Shown: piece by piece, positions 16,028-24,387 of the stretch
Layout: each line of letters begins with the position of its first letter
Position numbering within the stretch: position 1 is the stretch's first letter
NCBI GenBank assembly: GCA_900769975.1
Contig: CAAGIR010000015.1
Span: forward strand, 1 to 26,149
DNA length: 26,149 bases
Source of the DNA: Spirochaetia bacterium
GTDB taxonomy: Bacteria; Spirochaetota; Spirochaetia; Treponematales; Treponemataceae
Reading direction: 5' to 3'
The notes under the pieces: generated by a model
The model's database searches: none
What the model saw: the letters and a program-made list of their open reading frames with translations, nothing else
What the model was told of the DNA's origin: nothing
Made by a program: the position numbers and the translations under genes

Positions 16028-17063
16028 TGAAAAACTGATTTTATATTTAAGTGTTCACAGAATTACATTTTTATCGTATTTTGAGAAAAAAAAGTTGTTA
16101 AAAAACCTTGACAGTTATAACACCCTTGCATTACTGTCTATAGATGAGATTTCAAAAATTATTCATCGTGATTTTGAAAGAAAAGTCAATTGGGATGGAA
16201 AAGAGAATCTTCGTGCAGCAAAAACTGCATTATATTATTGCAAAATTCTGAATATTGATATAATTTTAAATTCAGATGAAAACTATCCGTTTTTGCTGAA
16301 ACAGATTCCAGATCCGCCTTTTTTGTTGTTTTGTCGAGGAAATGCTTCGCTTTTAAAGTCGGATAATTTTATTTCGGTAGTCGGAACAAGGAAATTGACT
16401 GCACAGGGAAAACAGAATGCTCATGATTTTGCTTATGATGCGGCAAAAAACGGTGTTAACATTGTAAGCGGTTTGGCGTATGGTGCTGACGGTTTTGCTC
16501 ATAAAGGTGTTCTGGATTCATATTATGATTTTTGTGATGATGAACAGAAAGTTTTAAATTTGGGAAAAACTGTTGCAGTTATACCGAGTGGAATTGATGA
16601 TGTAGTTCCTTACGGTCATAAACAGCTTGCATGTAAGATTGTAAATAGTGGCGGTTGTATTATAAGTGAATACGAACCCAAAGCAGATATGGCAAACTGG
16701 CATTTTGTGGCACGTAATAGAATTATTGCAGGATTGTCGATGGCAACTGTTGTTGTTGAAGCTCCTGTGGGAAGCGGTTCTCTTATTACGGCAGATTTTG
16801 CACTTGAATATGGAAGGGAAGTTTATCTTCATAAAGCATGTTTTAGCGAAATGGCTTTAAGAGTCTCCAATTCAACAAAAAGAACGCTTGAAATGGATTT
16901 TGCCAGAGGAAAGGTAAGTAAATACAAAATGGGAAATTCTATTCAAAAGTTTTTTGATGCAGGTGCACCTGTGGTTAATGATTTTGAAGATTTCTGTTTT
17001 GTTTCAAAGGAGGAACCTGGAATAAGAAATGGAAAACTTGTTCAGGGTGAATTGTTTGAATAA
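16008..17063 (+). CDS. dprA: DNA-processing protein DprA
   Basis: 351 residues. DprA binds single-stranded DNA entering the cell and loads RecA. The Rossmann-fold signatures are intact: SVVGTRKLTAQG (123-134), SGLAYGADGFAH (154-165), VAVIPSGIDDVVPYGH (189-204), ARNRIIAGLS (235-244) and GSGSLITADFALEYGR (255-270). Two things differ from common DprA proteins. Residues 171-186 form an acidic insertion (SYYDFCDDEQK), and EVYLHKA replaces the usual V-[FY]-A-[VI]-P-G. There is no recognisable C-terminal winged helix. The start overlaps the previous gene by 20 nt; the only purine-rich site, GAGGAG (15983-15988), is 19 nt away, so coupled translation is likely. Spirochaetes without known competence also keep this gene. 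Confidence 0.92.
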   Translation: MQHIQSDEKLILYLSVHRITFLSYFEKKKLLKNLDSYNTLALLSIDEISKIIHRDFERKVNWDGKENLRAAKTALYYCKILNIDIILNSDENYPFLLKQIPDPPFLLFCRGNASLLKSDNFISVVGTRKLTAQGKQNAHDFAYDAAKNGVNIVSGLAYGADGFAHKGVLDSYYDFCDDEQKVLNLGKTVAVIPSGIDDVVPYGHKQLACKIVNSGGCIISEYEPKADMANWHFVARNRIIAGLSMATVVVEAPVGSGSLITADFALEYGREVYLHKACFSEMALRVSNSTKRTLEMDFARGKVSKYKMGNSIQKFFDAGAPVVNDFEDFCFVSKEEPGIRNGKLVQGELFE

Positions 17064-17094
17064 AATGTATGCGGATTTAAAAAAAACTCGCGCG

Positions 17095-17110
17095 AAAATT
17101 ATATAATTTT
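17095..17110 (+). promoter_or_regulatory. Palindrome containing a perfect -10 box before topA
   Basis: AAAATTATATAATTTT is a perfect 16-bp palindrome and includes TATAAT (17102-17107). No good -35 is visible 16-18 nt upstream, where an A run is found. A start near 17114 would leave a leader of about 16 nt. Such an A/T promoter could respond to supercoiling, as topA promoters do elsewhere, but that is inference. Confidence 0.4.
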
Positions 17111-17129
17111 GTTTTTAAGGATTTTTAAT

Positions 17130-19259
17130 ATGGCTGAAAAGAAGACTAAAAAAATTGCAAACAGCAAACAGACTTTAGTGATTGTTGAATCACCGACAAA
17201 AGCTCATACTATAGAAAAATACTTAGGACCTGGTTATGTTGTAAAAGCATCTGTCGGACATTTAATTGATTTACCTAAATCTAGAATGGCAATTGATATA
17301 GAAAACGGTTTTCAGCCAGAATATATTACTGTGCGTGGAAAAGCAAAATTATTAAAGGAATTACAGAAAGAAGCAAAAAAATCAGAAACTGTTCTGCTCG
17401 CATCCGATAATGACCGTGAAGGAGAAGCTATTGCGTGGCATTTGAACAATGCGTTAAAAGATAAAACAAAAGCACAAATTAACCGTATTGTTTTTAATGA
17501 AATTACGCCAAAAGCAATCACTGAAGCGGTAAAAAATCCAAGGGATATTGTTGAATCAAAAGTAAATGCACAGAAGGCACGTCGTGTTCTGGACAGACTT
17601 GTGGGATATAATCTGAGTCCTCTTTTGTGGACAAAAGTAAAAAACGGTCTTTCTGCAGGACGTGTTCAATCTGTTGCATTGCGATTAATTTGTGAACGTG
17701 AAAAAGAAGTTGAAGATTTTTTGCCTGAAGAATACTGGTCACTTGATGCAGATTTTATAAAAGGAAAATCTCGATTTACTGCACAGTTGGTAAAATATGC
17801 TGGAGAAAAACCAGATTTAAAATCTGAAAAAGACGTTCAGAATATAATCGAAAAAATTAAAAGTTCAGAATGTTCTGTTGCTTCAAAAAAAGTGTCTGAA
17901 AAAACAGTTCGCCCTAAGCCTCCTTATACAACATCAAAATTGCAGCAGGATTCTGCAAACAAGCTCGGCTTTACTTCCAGAAAAACTATGCAGATTGCAC
18001 AGCAGCTTTATGAAGGTATCCAAATCGGTGAAAATCATGTCGGCCTCATAACTTATATGCGTACAGACTCTGTTCGTATTTCTGAAACTGCACTGGAAGA
18101 TGTGCGTGATTTTCTTTCGAAAAATTATCCGTCTGAATTACCAGAAGAAGCAATTCATTATGCGGTGGGAAAATCAGCACAAGATGCACATGAAGGAATT
18201 CGTCCGACTTATGTAAAATATACTCCTGAAAGTATAAAAGATTACCTTACTCATGATCAATTTAAATTGTATTCTATTATTTGGGAAAGATTTGTTTCCA
18301 GCCAGATGAATAATGCAAAAATGGAAACTACTTCCATAGAAATTAATGCGGGTGAAGCAACGTTTAGAGTTTCTGCAAGTAAAATAGTAGAAAAAGGTTT
18401 TTATAAAGTTATTAAACTCCTTGCTTCAAAAGAAGAAAAATCATCGTCATTACCAGCATTAAAAGAAGGTGAAGTTGTTCAAGTGGATAATTTTCATCCA
18501 GAACAGCATTTTACGCAGGGACCTGCAAGGTATTCTGATGCTTCGATTGTAAGAATGCTTGATGAAAAGAAAATAGGCAGACCTTCTACTTATGCGACAA
18601 TCATTTCAACATTACTTGACAGGTATTATGTTACACGTTCAAATAAACAGCTTGTGCCAACACAGTTGGGCAGAATGATAAACAAAATTCTTGTTGAAAA
18701 TTTCCCTGCCGTTATTAATGAAGAATTTACAGCAGAAATTGAAAGCGAACTTGATCAAATAGAAACAGATGAACTTGTCTGGAATAAAGTTATAGGCGAT
18801 TTTTACGGTCCGTTTAAAAAGAATGTTGATGAAGTAATGGAAAAACAGGAAAGCATAAAAGGTTTTCTTGATGAACAGACTGATGAAATTTGTGAAAAAT
18901 GCGGAAAGCCGATGCTTAAAAAGCTTGGAAGATTTGGCTTTTTCCTTGCATGTTCAGGTTTTCCAGAGTGTCATTTTACAAAATCTATTCCGCTTGCAAA
19001 ATGTCCTTGCAAAGATTGCGATGGTGACATTGTTGAACGAAAAACAAAAGGGCGTGGAAAATCTTTCTATGGTTGTACAAATTATCCTAAGTGTACGTTT
19101 ATTTCGCATTTCAAACCAATAGATCAGTATTGTCCTCAATGTGGCTGGTTCCTTGTAGAAAAATTTGACAAGAAAAACGGTGCTTACAAAAGTTGTATTA
19201 ATCCAGATTGTGATTATTTACATTCTGCAGATGAAGAAGATAAAGCTAGTGTACAGTAA
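17130..19259 (+). CDS. topA: DNA topoisomerase I (type IA)
   Basis: 709 residues. It relaxes negative supercoils through a 5'-phosphotyrosine. The Toprim domain has VIVESPTKAHTIEKYLG near residue 16 and LASDNDREGEAIAWHL near 90, with the metal-binding DxD and Glu. The active-site Tyr is in GLITYMRTDSVR (about Y309). GRPSTYATIISTL and the gate domains follow. Three C-terminal four-Cys zinc ribbons are complete: CEKCGKP...C...C, CPCKDCDG...C...C and YCPQCGW...C...C. I chose the ATG at 17130, 8 nt after TAAGGA; an upstream TTG at 17109 would overlap the ribosome binding site. It follows dprA as in many bacteria. Identity is secure. Confidence 0.97.
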   Translation: MAEKKTKKIANSKQTLVIVESPTKAHTIEKYLGPGYVVKASVGHLIDLPKSRMAIDIENGFQPEYITVRGKAKLLKELQKEAKKSETVLLASDNDREGEAIAWHLNNALKDKTKAQINRIVFNEITPKAITEAVKNPRDIVESKVNAQKARRVLDRLVGYNLSPLLWTKVKNGLSAGRVQSVALRLICEREKEVEDFLPEEYWSLDADFIKGKSRFTAQLVKYAGEKPDLKSEKDVQNIIEKIKSSECSVASKKVSEKTVRPKPPYTTSKLQQDSANKLGFTSRKTMQIAQQLYEGIQIGENHVGLITYMRTDSVRISETALEDVRDFLSKNYPSELPEEAIHYAVGKSAQDAHEGIRPTYVKYTPESIKDYLTHDQFKLYSIIWERFVSSQMNNAKMETTSIEINAGEATFRVSASKIVEKGFYKVIKLLASKEEKSSSLPALKEGEVVQVDNFHPEQHFTQGPARYSDASIVRMLDEKKIGRPSTYATIISTLLDRYYVTRSNKQLVPTQLGRMINKILVENFPAVINEEFTAEIESELDQIETDELVWNKVIGDFYGPFKKNVDEVMEKQESIKGFLDEQTDEICEKCGKPMLKKLGRFGFFLACSGFPECHFTKSIPLAKCPCKDCDGDIVERKTKGRGKSFYGCTNYPKCTFISHFKPIDQYCPQCGWFLVEKFDKKNGAYKSCINPDCDYLHSADEEDKASVQ

Positions 19260-19266
19260 AAGTTCA

Positions 19267-19309
19267 AATTGCAGCCTATGAAAACGAAAACTTTCTGTGG
19301 TGTGCAATT
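19267..19309 (+). repeat. Structured repeat, copy 2, in the glpK leader
   Basis: Outer arms AATTGCA (19267-19273) and TGCAATT (19303-19309) match those of copy 1 at 97-138, and AAACTTTCTG-Y-GGTGTGCAATT (19288-19309) differs in one base only. The inner hairpin is weaker here (GAAA/TTTC). It ends 14 nt before the TTG start of glpK and fills most of the 64-nt topA-glpK gap, where no promoter is seen. Confidence 0.75.
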
Positions 19310-19323
19310 ACAAGGAAGAATAA

Positions 19324-20826
19324 TTGAAAAATGCAAAATATGTAATTTCACTTGATGAAGGAACGACATCGTGTCGTGCAGTTTTATATAATTCAGATGC
19401 TCAAAGTGTTGGTTCAATGCAGCAGGAGTTTAAGCAAATTTATCCTAAACCTGGCTGGGTTGAACACGATGCAGAAGATATTTTTAAATGCCAGTTAATG
19501 GTTTTGCAAAATCTCCTTGTAGAAAATGATGTCCGTTACGATGAAATTGCGGCTGTGGGTATAACAAATCAGCGTGAAACTGTTGTTGTATGGGATAAAA
19601 AAACGGGAAAACCTGTTTATAATGCAATTGTGTGGCAGTGCAGGCGAACGGCAGATTATTGCAATCAGCTTATAAAAGATGGATGGACAGAAAAAATCAG
19701 GCAGAAAACTGGACTCCTTATCGATGCGTATTTTACTGGTACAAAATTAAAATGGATACTAGACAATATTCCAAATGCACGTGAAAGAGCAAAAAAAGGA
19801 GAACTTCTGGCTGGTACAATTGATACGTGGCTTATCTGGAAATTAAGCGGTGGAAAATGTCATGTAACAGATTATACAAATGCATGCCGTACAATGCTCT
19901 TCAATATTTATGATTTGTGCTGGGATAAGGAACTTCTGGAATTATTTAACATTCCCGAAAAAATGCTTCCAAAGGTATGCAATTCTTCTGAAATTTATTG
20001 CAAAACGAACAGAACTATATGTGGTTTTGAGGTGCCGGTTGCGTCAGCGGTGGGAGATCAGCAGTCTGCATTGTTCGGACAGGGGTGTTTTAAAAAAGGT
20101 GAAGCAAAAAACACCTACGGTACTGGCTGTTTTATGTTAATGCATACAGGAAATGAACCAGTTTCATCAAAAAAACTCTTAACAACTATTGCACTTGGAA
20201 TGAATGGAAAAATTGAATACGCTCTTGAAGGCAGTGTATTTATAGGCGGTGCAGTTATAAAATGGCTTCGTGATGAACTGGAATTAATTTCTTCTGCTCC
20301 CGAAATTGACAGGCTTGCAGAATCTGTTGAAGATTCAAACGGTGTTTATATAGTTCCTGCTTTTGTCGGTTTGGGAACTCCGTATTGGGACATGTATGCT
20401 CGCGGCACAATTGTAGGCATTACACGCGGTGTAAAAAAGGCTCATATTTGTAGGGCGGCACTTGAAGGAATTGCTTACGAAGTAAAAGACGTGCTTGATA
20501 CAATGGTGAATGATTCTGGAATACAAATTCTAAATCTGAATGTTGATGGCGGTGCTTGTGTTAGCGATGTAATGCTGCAGTTTCAGTCTGATATTTTAAA
20601 TACAAAAGTCTGTCGTCCTCAAAATGTAGAAACAACAGCACTTGGTGCAGCATTTCTTGCGGGACTGGCAGTGGGATTTTGGAAAAATAAAGATGAAATT
20701 CTCATGCACAGAAAAACAGAGCGCATTTTTGTACCGCAGATTAATGAAGAAAAGAGAAATGAACTTTATTCTGGCTGGAAAAAAGCGATTGAAAAATCGA
20801 AAAACTGGCTTGATTCGAAAGAGTAA
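19324..20826 (+). CDS. glpK: Glycerol kinase
   Basis: 500 residues, the normal glycerol kinase size. It phosphorylates glycerol with ATP to glycerol-3-phosphate for lipid synthesis or glycolysis. Conserved residues line up with the E. coli enzyme almost number for number: DEGTTSCRA (11-19), TNQRE with R84 and E85, W104, DAYFTGTK with Y136, and the catalytic base D245 in GDQQSALFGQ. NTYGTGCF, VPAFVGLGTPYWD and DGGACVSDVMLQF complete the FGGY pattern. Translation starts at TTG with AAGGAAG 5 nt upstream; the nearby ATG at 19331 is out of frame. It has no glpF or glpD neighbour and separates topA from xerC, where Firmicutes carry trmFO. The leader is a dispersed repeat. Confidence 0.96.
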   Translation: MKNAKYVISLDEGTTSCRAVLYNSDAQSVGSMQQEFKQIYPKPGWVEHDAEDIFKCQLMVLQNLLVENDVRYDEIAAVGITNQRETVVVWDKKTGKPVYNAIVWQCRRTADYCNQLIKDGWTEKIRQKTGLLIDAYFTGTKLKWILDNIPNARERAKKGELLAGTIDTWLIWKLSGGKCHVTDYTNACRTMLFNIYDLCWDKELLELFNIPEKMLPKVCNSSEIYCKTNRTICGFEVPVASAVGDQQSALFGQGCFKKGEAKNTYGTGCFMLMHTGNEPVSSKKLLTTIALGMNGKIEYALEGSVFIGGAVIKWLRDELELISSAPEIDRLAESVEDSNGVYIVPAFVGLGTPYWDMYARGTIVGITRGVKKAHICRAALEGIAYEVKDVLDTMVNDSGIQILNLNVDGGACVSDVMLQFQSDILNTKVCRPQNVETTALGAAFLAGLAVGFWKNKDEILMHRKTERIFVPQINEEKRNELYSGWKKAIEKSKNWLDSKE

Positions 20827-20867
20827 TTTTTTAACAGATTTGCTGATTATTTTCCGATAATATAATT

Positions 20868-21788
20868 ATGATATTGAAAGATTTTATTGATGAATTTTTG
20901 TCATATTTGTCGGCTGTTCGTGGATTATCAGAAAATACTGTTATTGGATATAGAAATGATTTGGACCATTTGCAGATTTTTCTAACGCCACAGATAGAAA
21001 TTTCTTCCATAACAAAAGAAAACCTTCTTTTATGCATTGGTCAGCTTTCAAAACAAAAAAAAGCCGCCGCAAGCATAAACAGGTTTATTTCTGCTGTAAG
21101 AATGCTTTTTACGTTTGGCTACCGTTATAAATATATTTCAAAGAATCCTGCTTTGGAATTAAAAACGGTAAAATTACCAAAGCATATACCAAATTTTATG
21201 ACTCAGGTGGAAGTGGATGCAATCTGTCATCAGCCTGTGGAGCATGAGCTTTTATGGAAAAACAGGGATTATGCAATCATGACAATGCTTTATTCTTCTG
21301 GCTGCCGAATAAGTGAAATTACAAATCTTACGCTCGATGATTTTCTGGATGATTATCATTCTGCAATAGTAACAGGAAAAGGAAATAAACAGCGGCGAGT
21401 ATATTTTGCTCAGGAATCACGTAAAGCTTTAAAAGTTTATCTTGAAGACAGAAAACAAATGCTTGCAAATAATGGAATACAAAATCCCACAAGGCAGCTT
21501 TTTATAAGTCAGAAAGGAAAACCGCTTTCAGTGAACGGACTTAGGTTTATAATTACAAAATATTCAGGTGAACAGGGGACAAAACATCACGTAAATCCGC
21601 ATGCTTTCCGCCATACTTTTGCCACAACAATGATAGCAAACGGTGCAGACGTCCGCCTTGTGCAGGAGATGCTTGGTCATAGTTCAATCAGTACTACCCA
21701 GAGGTATACACATGTGACGACAGAAAAACTGATAGACATTTACAACAAGGCACATCCTCACAGTGACAGAACAAATGACAGAAAATAG
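20868..21788 (+). CDS. xerC: Tyrosine recombinase, XerC type
   Basis: 306 residues, same architecture as the recombinase at 14293. Catalytic residues: R147 (GCRISEITNL), K171 (GKGNKQRR), H245 and R248 (HAFRHTFATTM), H271 (LGHSSISTT) and Y280 (RYTHV). It ends in AHPHSDR, like the XerC terminus. XerC pairs with XerD to resolve chromosome dimers. The name is preferred because the order topA-X-xerC-hslV-hslU equals the codV-clpQ-clpY order of Bacillus, where codV is the XerC orthologue. The ATG has no Shine-Dalgarno sequence; the preceding 20 nt are plain A/T. It follows glpK by 41 nt. Confidence 0.88.
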   Translation: MILKDFIDEFLSYLSAVRGLSENTVIGYRNDLDHLQIFLTPQIEISSITKENLLLCIGQLSKQKKAAASINRFISAVRMLFTFGYRYKYISKNPALELKTVKLPKHIPNFMTQVEVDAICHQPVEHELLWKNRDYAIMTMLYSSGCRISEITNLTLDDFLDDYHSAIVTGKGNKQRRVYFAQESRKALKVYLEDRKQMLANNGIQNPTRQLFISQKGKPLSVNGLRFIITKYSGEQGTKHHVNPHAFRHTFATTMIANGADVRLVQEMLGHSSISTTQRYTHVTTEKLIDIYNKAHPHSDRTNDRK

Positions 21789-21815
21789 ATAATTCATAAA
21801 AATTTTAAAAATATA

Positions 21816-21845
21816 TTGTCAAAACGTTTTATTTATTATTATATT
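21816..21845 (+). promoter_or_regulatory. Putative promoter of hslV
   Basis: TTGTCA (21816-21821) and TATATT (21840-21845) have an 18-nt spacer. The predicted start near 21852 leaves an unusually long leader of about 125 nt before hslV. The match is one of the better ones in the window. Confidence 0.5.
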
Positions 21846-21873
21846 AAAATACAGATTTAATTTATTTATGAAC

Positions 21874-21953
21874 TGCCTTTTGTTATTTTAAAGAGGCAAA
21901 AAATGTAAATCTTTTACACAAATAATCTTCTTTGATTTTTATAAGAAGTGTAA
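21874..21953 (+). promoter_or_regulatory. Two stem-loops in the hslV 5' leader
   Basis: TGCCTTTT (21874-21881) pairs with AAGAGGCA (21891-21898) across a 9-nt loop with one G-T wobble. A second stem pairs CTTCTT (21927-21932) with AAGAAG (21943-21948), continued by TTACA (21914-21918) with TGTAA (21949-21953) after an 8-nt bulge on the left side. Neither is followed by a T run, so they are not terminators. The structure ends 25 nt before the hslV ATG. A role in stability or translation control is possible; heat response would fit an HslVU operon but is speculative. Confidence 0.4.
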
Positions 21954-21978
21954 GAAATTTGCCTAGAATGAGGAATAT

Positions 21979-22521
21979 ATGGGAAAAACAAAAATAAGAA
22001 GTACAACAATTCTTGCTGTAAAACGTGATGGAAAAGTTGCCATGGCTGGTGACGGACAATGTACAATGGGCGAAACAGTCTGCAAAGGAAATTCCAGAAA
22101 AGTAAGAAAAATTTATGATGGAAAAATTCTTACGGGATTTGCTGGTTCTGTTGCAGATGCTTTTACACTTCTGGATAAATTCGAAACAAAAGTAAAAGAA
22201 TATAATGGTGATATTATGCGTTCTGCAGTTGAACTTGCAAAAGCATGGAGGACAGACAGAAGCTTGCAAAAACTGGAAGCAATGCTTTTAGTGGCAGATA
22301 AAAATAAAATTCTTTTGATTAGCGGCGACGGAAATGTTATTGAACCGGAAAATGATGCAATTGCAATTGGTTCTGGTGGAAATTATGCTTATTCTGCTGC
22401 TTTGGCATACCTTGATTCTTCAGATTTGTCTGCAAAAGAAATTGTAGAACGTTCGCTTAAAATTGCAGGCAGCATTTGTATTTATACAAATCAAAACCTT
22501 ACAATAGAAACTCTTGAATAA
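21979..22521 (+). CDS. hslV: HslV (ClpQ), proteasome-like peptidase subunit
   Basis: 180 residues. HslV forms a double hexamer that degrades proteins fed by the ATPase HslU. The precursor has eight residues (MGKTKIRS) before T9, the expected N-terminal catalytic threonine after processing. With T9 as position 1, D25 (GDGQ) and K41 fall on the classical positions 17 and 33, and IAIGSGGNYA supplies the Ser/Gly loop. FAGSVADAFTL is also typical. GAGGAA is just upstream. hslU follows after 102 nt with its own likely promoter. Identity is secure. Confidence 0.96.
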   Translation: MGKTKIRSTTILAVKRDGKVAMAGDGQCTMGETVCKGNSRKVRKIYDGKILTGFAGSVADAFTLLDKFETKVKEYNGDIMRSAVELAKAWRTDRSLQKLEAMLLVADKNKILLISGDGNVIEPENDAIAIGSGGNYAYSAALAYLDSSDLSAKEIVERSLKIAGSICIYTNQNLTIETLE

Positions 22522-22565
22522 ATGTGATATTTTGTCAGCATACGTAATGGGCAGAGAGTAAGTTT

Positions 22566-22594
22566 TAGACATAATGCAATTTTTATGATATATT
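22566..22594 (+). promoter_or_regulatory. Putative internal promoter of hslU
   Basis: TAGACA (22566-22571), a 17-nt spacer and TATATT (22589-22594) preceded by TGA, an extended -10. The predicted start near 22600 leaves about 23 nt before the hslU ATG. This would allow hslU expression independent of hslV; read-through from hslV also remains possible because no terminator is seen. Confidence 0.45.
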
Positions 22595-22623
22595 AATAAA
22601 AACAAAACAGGATTTATATTTTT

Positions 22624-24147
22624 ATGGAAAACAATGAATTAACACCAAAACAGATTGTGGATAAGCTTGACAGTTATATTATCGGTCAGGAAAAGGCAAA
22701 AAAAGCAGTTGCTGTTGCACTTAGAAATAGATTCAGAAGATTAAAACTGGCAGAAGATATTCGTGATGAAGTTGCTCCAAAAAATATTCTTATGATTGGT
22801 TCTACGGGATGTGGAAAAACAGAAATTGCACGTCGTCTTGCAAAATTATGCGGTGCTCCATTTTTAAAAGTTGAAGCTACAAAATATACAGAAGTAGGGT
22901 ATGTTGGACGTGATGTAGAAAGTATGGTTCGTGACTTGATGGCAGTAGGTTATAATGACGTAAAAGCCGAAATGGAAGAAAGCCTTAAAGAAAAATCTGT
23001 TTCCATTGTAGAAGAAAAACTTCTTGATTTGCTTTTGCCGGGAACCGGAAAGAAAAAGGAACAGAAAAATAAAAATAAAACCGAAGAAGTTAAGACAATG
23101 CCGCTTGGTTTTCTGACTCAAAGCAATCAAAATGAAATCACCATAGATTTAAATAAAGTTGCAGCAGAACTCGAAAACGAAATGAAAGAAAATGCAGAAA
23201 ATTCTGATAATCAGGAAAAGGAAGCAGAAACTTTTGATTCTCAAAAAAATGACGAAGAAAATCATACACGTGAAAAATTCCGTCAGATGCTGCGTGAAGG
23301 AAAACTTGAAGACAGGGAAATTGATATGGTGGTGCGCCGTCAGTCACAGATGCCGAATATGGAAATTATTGCAGGCGGAAGTATTGATGATTTGCAGAAC
23401 AGCATGCAGGGCATAATCAATATGATAAACGGTGGCAGTGGCAGGGATAAAAAACGTTCCGTTACTGTTAAGGAAGCAAGAAAAATCCTTACAGCCGAAG
23501 TTTTAGACAGCATGGTAGATCATGATAAAGTTGCAGATGAAGCTAAACGTCGTGTAGAACAAAGTGGAATTATTTTTATTGATGAAATTGATAAAATTGC
23601 CGTTCATGGTGAAAGTCATGGGCAGGATGTAAGTCGTGAAGGTGTTCAACGTGATATTCTCCCTATTGTAGAAGGCAGTAATGTTAATACAAAATACGGA
23701 GTAGTTGATACGACACATATTTTATTTATTGCGGCAGGTGCTTTTAGTGTAGCGGCTCCAAGTGATTTAATTCCAGAATTACAGGGACGTTTTCCTTTGC
23801 GTGTAGAACTGGATACTTTACACAAAGAAGATTTTAAACGTATTTTACAGGAACCAAAAAATTCCCTTATAATGCAATATACATCGCTTTTGGAAACAGA
23901 AGGCGTTAAACTGGAATTTACAGAAGATGCAATAGACAGAATTAGTTTTGTTGCCGAAGATGTTAATTCAAAATCAGAGAATATTGGTGCAAGAAGGCTT
24001 CATACAATTATGGAAAAAGTTTTATCTGATATTAATTTTGATGCAGATGAACACAAAGGCGAAACTGTTGTTGTTGATTCATCATATGTTGACAGCAAAT
24101 TGGGCGACATAGTTCAAAACGAGGATTTGTCAAGATATATTTTATAA
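22624..24147 (+). CDS. hslU: HslU (ClpY), AAA+ unfoldase subunit
   Basis: 507 residues, about 60 longer than the E. coli protein (443). It unfolds substrates and passes them to HslV. LTPKQIVDKLDSYIIGQ opens the N domain. Walker A is GSTGCGKT (59-66), with Ser and Cys where most HslU have Pro and Val. The pore loop GYVG is at 92-95. The I domain (about 105-305) holds the extra length in two charged stretches, near 146-160 and 185-215. Walker B is IIFIDEIDKI with D320. The C-terminal LSRYIL, which docks into HslV pockets, is intact. A strong terminator follows 50 nt after the stop. Confidence 0.96.
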   Translation: MENNELTPKQIVDKLDSYIIGQEKAKKAVAVALRNRFRRLKLAEDIRDEVAPKNILMIGSTGCGKTEIARRLAKLCGAPFLKVEATKYTEVGYVGRDVESMVRDLMAVGYNDVKAEMEESLKEKSVSIVEEKLLDLLLPGTGKKKEQKNKNKTEEVKTMPLGFLTQSNQNEITIDLNKVAAELENEMKENAENSDNQEKEAETFDSQKNDEENHTREKFRQMLREGKLEDREIDMVVRRQSQMPNMEIIAGGSIDDLQNSMQGIINMINGGSGRDKKRSVTVKEARKILTAEVLDSMVDHDKVADEAKRRVEQSGIIFIDEIDKIAVHGESHGQDVSREGVQRDILPIVEGSNVNTKYGVVDTTHILFIAAGAFSVAAPSDLIPELQGRFPLRVELDTLHKEDFKRILQEPKNSLIMQYTSLLETEGVKLEFTEDAIDRISFVAEDVNSKSENIGARRLHTIMEKVLSDINFDADEHKGETVVVDSSYVDSKLGDIVQNEDLSRYIL

Positions 24148-24198
24148 TTTTCGTTTTTGATTTTGCAGTTTACATTTTTTTAAGTAAATAACGTTTAT

Positions 24199-24240
24199 AA
24201 AAAAAACAGTTGCTAAATATTTTGCGGCTGTTTTTTTATT
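24199..24240 (+). terminator. Rho-independent terminator after hslU
   Basis: ACAGTTGC (24206-24213) pairs with GCGGCTGT (24224-24231) with two G-T wobbles and a 10-nt loop. The stem is prolonged by A run/T run pairing and followed by TTTTTTTATTTT. It ends the topA-to-hslU block and is the clearest terminator of the window. Confidence 0.8.
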
Positions 24241-24262
24241 TTAAACTTTTTTTGTAATCTTG

Positions 24263-24285
24263 AACTTTAATATCAACTTTAATAT
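24263..24285 (+). repeat. Tandem direct repeat of AACTTTAATAT
   Basis: AACTTTAATAT occurs at 24263-24273 and 24275-24285 with one base between (12-bp period), 15 nt ahead of a putative -35 box. It could be a regulator site or an UP-like element. Rotational phase of about one helical turn suits a dimer or paired binding. Confidence 0.5.
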
Positions 24286-24300
24286 TTTTAAAGATATTTA

Positions 24301-24329
24301 TTGATTTTAAAAATACTTAGTGATATTAT
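24301..24329 (+). promoter_or_regulatory. Putative promoter of the unknown gene-cstA unit
   Basis: TTGATT (24301-24306), a 17-nt spacer and TATTAT (24324-24329). An overlapping TATAAT (24327-24332) would need a 20-nt spacer. The predicted start near 24336 leaves a leader of about 50 nt. It lies just after the hslU terminator and so probably starts a new transcription unit. Confidence 0.5.
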
Positions 24330-24387
24330 AATAGTTAGCGATTATCTTTTTTTACTGCATGATAATCTGAGTGATAAAAGGATTTCT

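Noticed and set aside
17109..17129. TTG start of topA seven codons upstream
   Set aside because: It overlaps the Shine-Dalgarno TAAGGA that is correctly spaced for the ATG at 17130, and the extra residues are not family-like.
20861..20866. Perfect TATAAT two bases before the xerC ATG
   Set aside because: A start from this box would fall inside the coding region, and no -35 is seen; it is probably chance in A/T-rich DNA.
24301..24387. TTG start extending the unknown protein by 29 residues
   Set aside because: A promoter lies within this stretch and a good ribosome binding site precedes the ATG at 24388.
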